A DNA stretch of 64,000 nt. Origin: JAHDCJ01 sp039028895. Lineage in GTDB: Bacteria > Bacteroidota > Bacteroidia > Chitinophagales > Saprospiraceae. The DNA is taken from assembly GCA_039028895.1 (NCBI GenBank), contig JBCCHF010000002.1, forward strand, positions 62,001 to 126,000, read 5' to 3'. The position numbers and the translations under genes were made by a program. How positions within the stretch are numbered: the first letter of the stretch is position 1; each line of letters begins with the position of its first letter. The notes beneath the pieces were generated by a model. The model was not told the origin of the DNA. It made no database searches and was given only the letters and a program-made list of their open reading frames with translations. Below, in pieces: positions 8,533 through 17,425 of the stretch.

Positions 8533-10131
8533 ATGACCAAGTCAAAAAATCTACTGTCATTAGCCGTTTTCGGCCTTGTTCTCCTCCTGTCTATCTCTGC
8601 TTGTAAAGAAGAAGTTGTTGTTGTGGGTGGCGAATTCCGTATTTCAGGTGTTGTTTTCGACCTATTAACAGGCGAACCACTTTCTGGAGTATCAGTTGCT
8701 ACAACTGGCGATGTTGCCAATACCGCTACAACCGGTGACAATGGCACTTATAGTATCGTAGGTAGTCCTACAGGTATGATCAGCTTCACATTAGGAGATT
8801 ATTCTACAATGGAAATGGAAATCAACAGCGCAAACCTGATTGATGTAGAACTGGAAAGTACCGATGATCGCAAAGACGCTGTTTTTGCTGCATATTTTGA
8901 TGAAGCTGGAAACACAAACGGTGATCCTGCTTTCGCTGCCGGATCAATCAAACCAACCGGAAGCCTGGGTTCTCCTGTATCTTTCAGCGATGGATTCTGC
9001 GAAGTGGTATCCTATAAAGGTGCTGTCGATCCAAATGGTACTGAATGGTATGATGAATGGTCATTCTATGACAACCTTATTAATGGAACCACTACTTCTG
9101 ATGCACTTTCATTAGGATCTCTTGAGACCTGGGATGATGCTGATATGCAGGCTGCTGGTAATAATGTTATTTGGACAAACGACAAGACATACATCCTAGA
9201 CGGATTTGTATTCGTAAATGATGGCCAGACACTAAATATCCAGGCAGGTACAATTATTCAGGGTAAGCCAGGTGAAGGCGCTAACGCTTCTGCACTTATC
9301 GTTGCTCGTGGCGGTAAGATCATGGCTGAAGGAACAGCTGCCCAGCCAATCATTTTCACCTACGAAGGTGACAACGGTGGTTCTGCTGCTACGCTCCGCG
9401 GCCAGTGGGGTGGTTTGATTATCCTAGGAAACGCTTCATTGAACTCTAACCCTGGTGAAACTAACATTGAAGGTATCCCGACAACTGAAGCTCGTGGATT
9501 ATACGGTGGGAATGATGATAATGATAACTCCGGTGTCCTATCCTATGTTTCTATCCGTCACGGTGGAACCAACATTGGTTCAGATAACGAAATTAACGGA
9601 CTAACGCTTGGTGGTGTTGGCGCAGGAACTACAATTGATTACGTAGAAGTTGTCGCTAACAAAGATGATGGCATCGAGTGGTTTGGCGGAACAGCTCGTG
9701 CCAAGCACCTGATCGTTGCTTTCTGTGCAGATGATGCGCTCGATTATGACGAAGGGTACCGCGGAAAGAATCAATTCGTTATTGTCCATCAGGATCCTAC
9801 AGCTGATGCAGCTGATCGTGGTGGTGAGCATGATGGTGGAACAGATCCGGAAGATGGTACTCCGTTCGCTACACCTACATTCTGTAATGTGACATCAATT
9901 GGTAACTCAGGTGAACGTACTATTACATTCCGTGACAACGCTGGTGGTTTCTATGTAAACTCAATCTTCTCCGGTTTTGGTCGTGGAATTGATATTGAGA
10001 ACCTCGTTGGCACTAAACAGGATTCTTACAAGCAGTGGGTAGATGGTAACCTTGGTCTAATGGGTAATGTATTCCATAATATCGATGCCGGTACAACAGG
10101 TGCTGACCTGTTCAAGGTTACACATAACTAA
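8533..10131 (+). CDS. Outer-membrane lipoprotein with CarboxypepD and beta-helix domains
   Basis: 532 aa from the ATG at 8533, which puts a lipoprotein signal (FGLVLLLSISAC, Cys 24) at the N-terminus; a longer in-frame start would bury it. Residues about 33-110 look like a carboxypeptidase-regulatory beta-sandwich. The rest is a right-handed beta-helix-like region (DGQTLNIQAGTIIQG, ALIVARGGKIMAEGTAAQPIIFT, GLYGGNDDNDNSGVLSYVSIRHGG). All 12 arginines use CGT or CGC, unlike the AGA/AGG-rich neighbours, which suggests very high expression. It has its own terminator and precedes a TonB-dependent receptor, so it is probably that receptor's surface partner, in the position SusD holds in other systems. 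Confidence 0.75.
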   Translation: MTKSKNLLSLAVFGLVLLLSISACKEEVVVVGGEFRISGVVFDLLTGEPLSGVSVATTGDVANTATTGDNGTYSIVGSPTGMISFTLGDYSTMEMEINSANLIDVELESTDDRKDAVFAAYFDEAGNTNGDPAFAAGSIKPTGSLGSPVSFSDGFCEVVSYKGAVDPNGTEWYDEWSFYDNLINGTTTSDALSLGSLETWDDADMQAAGNNVIWTNDKTYILDGFVFVNDGQTLNIQAGTIIQGKPGEGANASALIVARGGKIMAEGTAAQPIIFTYEGDNGGSAATLRGQWGGLIILGNASLNSNPGETNIEGIPTTEARGLYGGNDDNDNSGVLSYVSIRHGGTNIGSDNEINGLTLGGVGAGTTIDYVEVVANKDDGIEWFGGTARAKHLIVAFCADDALDYDEGYRGKNQFVIVHQDPTADAADRGGEHDGGTDPEDGTPFATPTFCNVTSIGNSGERTITFRDNAGGFYVNSIFSGFGRGIDIENLVGTKQDSYKQWVDGNLGLMGNVFHNIDAGTTGADLFKVTHN

Positions 10132-10183
10132 TTGCCTTTAAATAAAGGGTTTATATCCCAAGAAAACATTTTTTGCTTCTCAG

Positions 10184-10218
10184 AAGGCTGGTCCCGAATT
10201 TGGGTGACCAGCCTTTTT
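10184..10218 (+). terminator. Rho-independent terminator after lipoprotein gene
   Basis: AAGGCTGGTC (10184-10193) and GACCAGCCTT (10206-10215) form a perfect 10-bp stem, followed by TTT and an AT-rich stretch. It separates the lipoprotein transcript from that of the receptor, allowing a much higher level of the former. Confidence 0.85.
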
Positions 10219-10298
10219 ATTTAACTATTACTTAACAAGCGACTAACCATAACTTAAAGCTAAAAGATGACTTTTGCGACAAATTATAAAGCGTTATC

Positions 10299-13172
10299 AT
10301 GAAAAAAATCCAGCTTGTTTTACTCTTTTTATGTTGCTCCCCGCTATTTATCCTGGCCCAATCAGGTGCTATTGCGGGAAAAGTCGTGGAAGCTGATTCC
10401 GGCTTTGAGGCGATTGGAGCAAATGTAGTTATCTCAGGAACTTCTACCGGGGCATCCACAGATCTTGATGGAGCTTATATTATTAAAGATCTTGAACCAG
10501 GCACTTATGACATAGAATGTTCTTATGTCGGTTTTGAAACTGTAAAAATCACAGGCGTAATTGTTAAAGATGGTGAAACTACCAGTCTTGACATTCAACT
10601 TGGTGCCTCTTCCATTGGTTTAGAGGAAGTGATTGTGAAAGCCAAAGCATTTTCAAATACTGAAGCCGCAGTACTTACACTTCAGAAAAAGGCCCCAGTA
10701 GTTTTGGATGGAATTTCTTCAAGCCAGATCTCAAAAAGTGGTGACAGTGATGTCGCTGGAGCAGTCAAAAGGGTAACTGGTGTAACCGTTGAAGGTGGCA
10801 AATACGTTTATGTAAGAGGATTGGGAGACCGTTATAGCAAAACGACGCTTAATCGTGCTGAAATTCCTGGTTTGGACCCAAACAGGAATACGGTGCAGAT
10901 GGACCTCTTCCCTACCAGCCTGATTGACAATATCTTGATTTATAAAACCTTTTCACCGGATCTACCGGGTGACTTTTCTGGTGGGTATGTTGACATCGCT
11001 ACCAAAGATTTCCCGACAGAAAAGACAGTTTCTGCTTCAGTTTCGCTGGGATATCATTCTTATGGTTCATTAAACAGCGATTTCCTTAATTCTGAAGGAA
11101 GCAGTACGGATTGGTTGGGATTTGATAATGGCTTTAGAATCGCACCGGATGCAGCTGTTACAGCTTCTGAAGCAGGAAATTTCCCAAATTACTCAGAAGG
11201 ACTTTCTAATACTGCACGAGGACAAGAACTAGCGGATCTGACAAGATCTTTTAGCAACAACTGGGGAATGACCAATGAAAGCCAGTTTCTCGATTATGGT
11301 TTCTCCGTTTCTTACGGTAATCAAACCAAGCTTGGAAAACTTCCTTTAGGTTTTATTGGTGCATTGACATTCAGCAATAGCAGCAAAGGTTATAATGATG
11401 GTGTAGAAGGAATTTATGAGCTGACTGCCAATGTTGCGTCTACCGACAAACTTACTGATCAGTTAAATCTTGTAGGCGACAAAGGTGAAAAAGAGACCAT
11501 TTGGGGAGCGTTATTAAGCTCTAGCCTAAAGTTATCTGACAATAACAAGATTGGGCTTACCCTGATGCATAATCAAAATGCCGCCAAGTCTACCAAATTC
11601 CTCCAGGGCACAAAATCAAGAGATGATGCAGAAGATATATTCCAAACAAGAACCTATAGATTCACAGAAAGAGGATTATCAACCTTTCAGCTAGACGGTA
11701 AACATGTAATTACAAACGCCAACAACATTGAGATCAAATGGATTGGTTCTTATTCAATCTCATCGCAAGATGTACCTGACTTAAGGTTTTTCACCAACCG
11801 TTTTGATCCTGAGGATAACAGATATCGTTTGAAAACTTCAGATAATCCGCCTACACGGTTTTATCGCGATATGAGCCAAGACAATCTTGACGGTAAACTT
11901 GACATTACCATTCCATTCAAGCAGTGGAGCAAGCAAAATTCCAAGTTTAAGCTGGGTACCAGCTATGTTTTCAGGGATCGTGAATTCCGTGAAACCAGAT
12001 ATAATTTCAACAACCAATCAGCTTCCTTCGCAACAGGTAATCCTTTTGATTATTTCGCTGAAGAAAATCTCCTGACTGTTGATGTTGAGAATGGAGGTTA
12101 CGCCAACGGAGGTGCAGGGGCATACGTAGCTGATAATTTTGATCCAAAAAACAACTATGATGCTGATCAATCAGTGGTTGCATTCTATGGGATGTTTGAG
12201 CTTCCAGTGACCAAAAACTTCCGTGTTATTGCAGGTGTTAGAGGTGAACAAACCAAGATCAAACTCACCACATTTGACGAGGCTCTGATTGCTGAAAATC
12301 CGATACTTGCCGGTAATGATCCGCTTTTGGACAATTTTGACATTCTTCCTTCTGTAAATGCCAATTATGACCTTTCGGAAAAAATGAAAATACGTGGCGC
12401 ATTCAGCAGAACGCTGGCCCGCCCGTCATTCAGAGAATTGGCACCATTTGCCTCTTTTGATACTGATGGTGGTTTCATTTTCGTTGGTAATCCTGACTTG
12501 GAGCGTACACTTGTTGACAATTATGACCTTCGGTTTGAATTTTATCCTTCTTCAGGGGAAATCATTAGTGTAAGTGGTTTTTACAAGAATTTTGAAAATC
12601 CAATTGAAAGAACCTTTAATCCACAAGCAGCCAACACTGAGTTAACTTTTAGAAATGTTGAACAGGCCCAGTTAGCTGGAGCAGAGGTAGAATTCAGGAA
12701 AAAACTGGATTTCATTAAACCATTGCGCAATTTCAGCATTGGTGCAAACTTCTCCTACATTTACTCAACTACTGATATTGATTCACTGGAATTAGCACTG
12801 ATTGTTACACAGGATCCAAATACGAAAGCAAGCAGACAGATGTTTGGGCAGGCACCTTATGTCGTTAATGCATTAGCATCTTACCGTAATGAGAAAGGAA
12901 CCTCAGCAAATCTCGCTTTCAACATGGTTGGCCCAAGGCTTACTGTAATTACAAGAGGTGCTACGCCTGATTATGAGCAAAAGCCTCAACCTTCGTTAAA
13001 TTTCAACATTTCGCAAAAATTTGGCAAAGGCTTTACCGTTAAACTGGCAGCCAAGAATTTGTTGAATGCCAAGTATAGAGAAGTGGCGACATTCAAGGAT
13101 GTGGAGTATGAAATCAAATCATACAACCAGGGCATGAGTTTCTCTCTTGGTATCAAATACGACCTGAAGTAA
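10299..13172 (+). CDS. TonB-dependent outer-membrane receptor
   Basis: 957 aa. Signal peptide (1-20, ending ILAQ), a CarboxypepD-type regulatory domain (about 22-110: GAIAGKVVEADSGFEAIGANVVISGTS), a plug domain (about 125-240: VKRVTGVTVEGGKYVYVRGLGDRYSKT, ending GGYVDIATKDF) and a 22-strand-type barrel to the C-terminus (FSLGIKYDLK). Such receptors import ligands over the outer membrane using TonB energy. The ligand is not readable directly. Its neighbours are a beta-helix lipoprotein before it and two phosphate transporters after it, so phosphate or an organophosphate is a reasonable guess. Confidence 0.9.
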   Translation: MKKIQLVLLFLCCSPLFILAQSGAIAGKVVEADSGFEAIGANVVISGTSTGASTDLDGAYIIKDLEPGTYDIECSYVGFETVKITGVIVKDGETTSLDIQLGASSIGLEEVIVKAKAFSNTEAAVLTLQKKAPVVLDGISSSQISKSGDSDVAGAVKRVTGVTVEGGKYVYVRGLGDRYSKTTLNRAEIPGLDPNRNTVQMDLFPTSLIDNILIYKTFSPDLPGDFSGGYVDIATKDFPTEKTVSASVSLGYHSYGSLNSDFLNSEGSSTDWLGFDNGFRIAPDAAVTASEAGNFPNYSEGLSNTARGQELADLTRSFSNNWGMTNESQFLDYGFSVSYGNQTKLGKLPLGFIGALTFSNSSKGYNDGVEGIYELTANVASTDKLTDQLNLVGDKGEKETIWGALLSSSLKLSDNNKIGLTLMHNQNAAKSTKFLQGTKSRDDAEDIFQTRTYRFTERGLSTFQLDGKHVITNANNIEIKWIGSYSISSQDVPDLRFFTNRFDPEDNRYRLKTSDNPPTRFYRDMSQDNLDGKLDITIPFKQWSKQNSKFKLGTSYVFRDREFRETRYNFNNQSASFATGNPFDYFAEENLLTVDVENGGYANGGAGAYVADNFDPKNNYDADQSVVAFYGMFELPVTKNFRVIAGVRGEQTKIKLTTFDEALIAENPILAGNDPLLDNFDILPSVNANYDLSEKMKIRGAFSRTLARPSFRELAPFASFDTDGGFIFVGNPDLERTLVDNYDLRFEFYPSSGEIISVSGFYKNFENPIERTFNPQAANTELTFRNVEQAQLAGAEVEFRKKLDFIKPLRNFSIGANFSYIYSTTDIDSLELALIVTQDPNTKASRQMFGQAPYVVNALASYRNEKGTSANLAFNMVGPRLTVITRGATPDYEQKPQPSLNFNISQKFGKGFTVKLAAKNLLNAKYREVATFKDVEYEIKSYNQGMSFSLGIKYDLK

Positions 13173-13211
13173 ACTGACACCCATTGAGGACGTCAATTTC
13201 TTAAGAATACA

Positions 13212-13219
13212 TAACTTTG
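13212..13219 (+). promoter_or_regulatory. -7 promoter element of Na/Pi cotransporter gene
   Basis: TAACTTTG is a full match to the Bacteroidota -7 consensus, 32 bases before the ATG at 13252. The nearest TTG upstream (13184) is further away than a standard -33 element. Confidence 0.55.
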
Positions 13220-13245
13220 CGGCTTAGCCTAATCAGCTAAGCCGC
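13219..13245 (+). promoter_or_regulatory. Inverted repeat at the transcription start
   Basis: GCGGCTTAGC and GCTAAGCCGC form a perfect 10-bp inverted repeat with a 7-base centre, beginning at the last base of the -7 box. It occupies the predicted start site and nearly the whole 5' untranslated region. It could be an operator, a 5' RNA stem controlling decay or translation, or a weak terminator of the receptor gene. It lacks a T run. Confidence 0.5.
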
Positions 13246-13251
13246 TCTTAT

Positions 13252-14940
13252 ATGAACTTTGCGTGGATAGACATACTTAAGATTGCAGGATCTCTTGCTT
13301 TTTTCATTTATGGCATGAAAGTCATGAGTGAGGGTATACAAAGGCTTGCAGGATCTCAAATGCGACGGATCCTTCGCAAGATGACCAAAAACCCGTACAT
13401 GGGTGTATTTACTGGTTTCCTTGTGACCGCGCTGATCCAGTCTTCTTCTGCTACCACTGTTATGACCGTGAGTTTTGTGAACGCCGGTCTATTGTCGCTT
13501 ATTGAGTCAGCAGGGATTATCATAGGCGCAAATATTGGAACCACCGTAACCGGATGGGTAATCTCTGCCTTTGGCTTTAGCTTATCGATATATGCCATTT
13601 GCCTTCCTTTAATGGCCTTTGGCGTCCCGCTATTGTTTGTTAAACGAGACAGGTATCGTTTTCTAGGAGAAGTGATTATTGGGTTCGCTGTGATCTTCAT
13701 TGCTCTTGAGATGCTCAAGACCACCTTCCCTGATGCTGAGCAGAATGCCAACCTCCTGGGTTTCCTGAAATCATATACTGATCCTTCGTTTTTAAACTTG
13801 CTGGTTTTTATGCTGGTGGGCATGGGCATTACCACCATTCTTCAATCTTCATCTGCTGCGATGGTCCTGACTTTCGTATTGTGTGCCCAGGGTTGGCTAC
13901 CTTTTCACAGTGGTGCAGCAATGGTGCTCGGGGAAAATATTGGAACCACCATTACTGCTGAAATAGCAGCAGTTGTTGGAAATGTCTATGCAAAACGCTC
14001 AGCGAGGATTCATACCTTGTTTAATCTCATTGGAGCAGTATGGATGCTTCCTTTGATCCCATTTATGACTCAGCTAATCGACCAGTCAATGGCCGTATTC
14101 TCTGATTCTACTCCTTCAAATTCTTCAGCAGCCATTCCTTTTGGGATCGCCGTTTTTCATACTTTATTCAATCTTCTGAATATGGTATTCCTTATAGGTT
14201 TTGTAAAAGGTTTGGGCAACCTTGCCGCCAGAACCTTGCCATCCAAAGGCGAAGAAGATGAGATTTACCGATTGAGAACGATTCAAAGTATGTCCGAAAC
14301 ACCGGAGTTATCTATACTCCAGGTAAGGACCGAGTTGGCAAAGTTTGGAGAAATCACGAGTCGGATGTTAGGCTTCACAAGAAATTATCTATTCAATAAT
14401 GATATTGAAGTCGAAAAGAAGCTCTATAAGCGTATCAAGAAATATGAGAAGATAACCGATAGGTTTAGTCTTGAAATTGCAGAATATCTTACCAGGCTTT
14501 CACAAGGTGAGATATCCAGCAAGATCTCAAACCGAATTCATGGATACAAAGAGATAATTGGTAACCTGGAAGAATGTGCAGACATATTTTTCCAAATGGC
14601 CAAAAACATCCAAAGAAAGAAGTCTAATCGAATTTGGTTTACCCCTTCCCAAAGAAATCGCCTGAAGGAAATGTTTCAATTGATCCACGACGCTTTTACC
14701 GTTATGAATAAAAACATCAGCACCAAAAGCCCTAATGAAATTGATATTGAAACAGCAAGAGAACTGGAACGCAGCATAAATAAACTGAAAAGAGACTTGC
14801 GCAAAAAGAACATGAAAGACCTTGAAAAACAAGAGTTTAACATCAAAAGCTCTGTGGTCTATTTTTCATTGTTCACTGCCTGTGAAAAGATTGGAGATCA
14901 GATAGTCGGCGTATCAGAAATACTTGTTGAAGAAGGTTAG
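13252..14940 (+). CDS. Na+/phosphate cotransporter, NptA/YjbB type with PhoU-like tail
   Basis: 562 aa. Two repeated membrane units each carry the QSSSA signature (ALIQSSSATTVMTV from about residue 61 and ILQSSSAAMVLTF from about 195), with GANIGTTVTGW and GENIGTTITAEI as paired motifs. These mark the Na/Pi cotransporter family (SLC34-like). The last about 210 residues are helical and PhoU-like, as in YjbB-type proteins. It moves phosphate across the inner membrane with sodium. It follows a TonB-dependent receptor and precedes a PiT carrier on the same strand, each with its own likely promoter. Confidence 0.92.
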   Translation: MNFAWIDILKIAGSLAFFIYGMKVMSEGIQRLAGSQMRRILRKMTKNPYMGVFTGFLVTALIQSSSATTVMTVSFVNAGLLSLIESAGIIIGANIGTTVTGWVISAFGFSLSIYAICLPLMAFGVPLLFVKRDRYRFLGEVIIGFAVIFIALEMLKTTFPDAEQNANLLGFLKSYTDPSFLNLLVFMLVGMGITTILQSSSAAMVLTFVLCAQGWLPFHSGAAMVLGENIGTTITAEIAAVVGNVYAKRSARIHTLFNLIGAVWMLPLIPFMTQLIDQSMAVFSDSTPSNSSAAIPFGIAVFHTLFNLLNMVFLIGFVKGLGNLAARTLPSKGEEDEIYRLRTIQSMSETPELSILQVRTELAKFGEITSRMLGFTRNYLFNNDIEVEKKLYKRIKKYEKITDRFSLEIAEYLTRLSQGEISSKISNRIHGYKEIIGNLEECADIFFQMAKNIQRKKSNRIWFTPSQRNRLKEMFQLIHDAFTVMNKNISTKSPNEIDIETARELERSINKLKRDLRKKNMKDLEKQEFNIKSSVVYFSLFTACEKIGDQIVGVSEILVEEG

Positions 14941-15081
14941 CAACTTTAGAATTATTTAACCATAAATTAACCTTGTCTTTTCATTCACAGGCTCTTGATA
15001 CAAAATTTTTAGTGTTGAGGACATTTGAATTTTTTATCTTGCGAAAAAATGACCAAATAATAACTTACAGGACCCTGCCAA

Positions 15082-17328
15082 ATGCTCACGTTTTATTTAA
15101 TCATTGTAATAGTTCTATTCATACTTGCCATCTCTGACCTGGTCGTTGGTGTAAGTAATGATGCCGTAAATTTCCTAAACTCTGCAGTTGGATCCAAAGT
15201 AGCCAGTCTCAAGTGGATCATGATCGTTGCAGCATTGGGAATTGTTGTTGGATGTACATTTTCAAGCGGGATGATGGAGGTTGCCCGAAAAGGCATATTC
15301 CACCCTGAGCATTTTTATTTTAATGAGATCATATTGGTCTTCCTTGCAGTAATGGTTACTGATGTCATACTGTTGGATGCTTTTAATACCATGGGCCTTC
15401 CTACTTCCACCACCGTTTCCATTGTTTTTGAATTATTGGGTGCGGCAGTAGCCATTTCCCTTGTAAAAATTTATACCTCTCCTGACGCCTTAACTTTAGG
15501 CGAATACATTAATTCTGCTAAAGCACTCGCCATTATTTCCGGGATATTGCTCTCGGTGGTGATAGCCTTTACGGCAGGAATGATAATTCAATTTTTGACC
15601 AGGTGGCTGTTTTCATTCGATTATAATAAAAGGATAAAGTACCTGGGCGCCGTTTGGGGTGGTCTTGCAATTGCTGGTATTACCTATTTCATGTTGGTCA
15701 AAGGTGCTAAAGGAACCTCCTTCATGACAGAAGATGTAAAAAATGCAATTACTGAAAATACCTGGTTATTAATTGGGGCAAGCTTCGTGATTTGGACGAT
15801 CATCCTCCAGATTATTACGCTGTTTACCAAAATTGATATTCTCAAAATCATTGTAATGATCGGCACCTTTGCATTGGCGATGGCCTTTGCAGGCAATGAT
15901 CTTGTCAACTTTATCGGTGTTCCTTTAGCGGGTTACAATTCTTATGAAATATACAAAGCTTCAGGAGCTGCTGAAGGCTTACTAATGTCTGGCCTTGCGG
16001 GAAGAGTACCAACACCTACCCTGCTGTTGTTATTGGCGGGCATTATCATGACGATTACTTTATGGACGTCGAAAAAAGCACGTTCAGTGGTCCAAACATC
16101 CCTTGACCTGGGAAGACAATATGAAGGTTCAGAGCGTTTCGCTTCTTATCCTGTATCCAGAAGTATCGTCAGAACTTTTTCCAGGGCTTCTACAGTCATC
16201 AATAAAGTTCTTCCTTCCAGCTTCATTAAAGGTGTTGAAAGGCAGTTTGACGAAACTCCATTTCTGGAAAAACAGGCCAGCCTAGGTAAAGACGCCCCAG
16301 TCTTCGATATGCTTAGAGCTGCTGTTACTCTGGTGGTAGCCAGTATCTTGATCTCAATAGGTACAAACCTTAAATTACCATTATCGACCACTTATGTGAC
16401 TTTCATGGTATTTATGGGAACTTCTTTAGCAGATGGCGCCTGGGGGCGTGAGTCGGCTGTCTACAGGGTTTCAGGCGTATTGTCTGTAATCGGCGGCTGG
16501 TTCTTTACTGCTTTCTCTGCTTTCACTATGGCTTTTATCGTAGCTACGATCTTTTTCTTTGGCGGTCCTGTTGCGATAGTGGCGATTCTGATCCTTGCGG
16601 CATTTGTTATTTATCGTACTCACAGATATCATGGCAAGATGGAGGAAGAGAAGAAGGCTAAAGAAGAGAGTCTTTATAGCACACCATTGACAAAGGAGGT
16701 TGTTGTTCAAAAAAGTTCAACCCATATCAATACTCATGTTCAACGCATGAATGAAATCATTACAACAACTTTTGATCAATTGAGCCAGGAAGACCTAAAA
16801 GGACTAAACAAGACTTATAAGGCCTTCAAAAAGCTCAAAAAGAAAACAGTTGCGCTGAAGTCAGGCGTAAATCAAGCCTTTAACAACGTTTCTGAAGATC
16901 AGATTGAATCAGTACATTTTTATGCACTTGTCGTTGATTACCTTGATGAAATGGCAGACAGTGTCGGGGAAATTTCAAAACAAAGCCTGTTGCATATTGA
17001 TAATCACCACACAACCTTACTCCCTGATCAAATTGATGATCTAAAGAAGGTTCATCAGTTGGTGGTTGAAAAATCAGGTAAAATCTATACTGCATACGAT
17101 CAACTTGATCAACAACATGTTTCCAGCTTGCTGAAGGTTCTTGAGGAAGTAATTGAGCAGGTCAGAAAAACCAGAAGTATCCAAATCAAGCGAATCAAGA
17201 AACATGAGGTAGGTGCGAAAAATTCAGTTCTGTTCCTCAATCACCTTGCAGAACTTCGAAACATCGCATTATTCTCCAACAGGTTGGTAAGAATATTGGA
17301 TGATCTGATCCTGAACGACAAAGATTAG
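15082..17328 (+). CDS. Inorganic phosphate transporter, PiT family with C-terminal PhoU-like domain
   Basis: 748 aa. The two PiT signatures are present in inverted halves: VSNDAVNFLNSAVGSK (about 24-39) and GNDLVNFIGVPLAGY (about 270-284), with LPLSTTYVTFMVFMGT and LPTSTTVSIVFELLG as companion motifs. About twelve hydrophobic segments are followed from about residue 540 by a cytoplasmic helical PhoU-like tail of about 200 residues, a layout common in Bacteroidota and absent in E. coli PitA. It imports metal-phosphate with protons. It is the last gene of the proposed phosphate module and ends at a strong shared terminator. Confidence 0.93.
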   Translation: MLTFYLIIVIVLFILAISDLVVGVSNDAVNFLNSAVGSKVASLKWIMIVAALGIVVGCTFSSGMMEVARKGIFHPEHFYFNEIILVFLAVMVTDVILLDAFNTMGLPTSTTVSIVFELLGAAVAISLVKIYTSPDALTLGEYINSAKALAIISGILLSVVIAFTAGMIIQFLTRWLFSFDYNKRIKYLGAVWGGLAIAGITYFMLVKGAKGTSFMTEDVKNAITENTWLLIGASFVIWTIILQIITLFTKIDILKIIVMIGTFALAMAFAGNDLVNFIGVPLAGYNSYEIYKASGAAEGLLMSGLAGRVPTPTLLLLLAGIIMTITLWTSKKARSVVQTSLDLGRQYEGSERFASYPVSRSIVRTFSRASTVINKVLPSSFIKGVERQFDETPFLEKQASLGKDAPVFDMLRAAVTLVVASILISIGTNLKLPLSTTYVTFMVFMGTSLADGAWGRESAVYRVSGVLSVIGGWFFTAFSAFTMAFIVATIFFFGGPVAIVAILILAAFVIYRTHRYHGKMEEEKKAKEESLYSTPLTKEVVVQKSSTHINTHVQRMNEIITTTFDQLSQEDLKGLNKTYKAFKKLKKKTVALKSGVNQAFNNVSEDQIESVHFYALVVDYLDEMADSVGEISKQSLLHIDNHHTTLLPDQIDDLKKVHQLVVEKSGKIYTAYDQLDQQHVSSLLKVLEEVIEQVRKTRSIQIKRIKKHEVGAKNSVLFLNHLAELRNIALFSNRLVRILDDLILNDKD

Positions 17329-17354
17329 GATTCGGTTTATCTCAATTGAAGACA

Positions 17355-17407
17355 TAAAAAAACGTTGATGAAAATTTGCATTTGACAACTTCATCAACGT
17401 TTTTTTT
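17355..17407. terminator. Bidirectional terminator between PiT and coiled-coil genes
   Basis: AAAAAAACGTTGATGA (17355-17370) and its complement, with a run of seven or more T (17391-17407), flank a 19-base loop. The A and T runs on both sides make it effective in both directions for the two converging genes. Confidence 0.9.
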
Positions 17408-17425
17408 ATGAGAAGAACAATTATT

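Noticed and set aside
13356..13838. 160-codon frame opposite the Na/Pi cotransporter gene
   Set aside because: Antisense shadow; the plus-strand frame has both QSSSA signatures.
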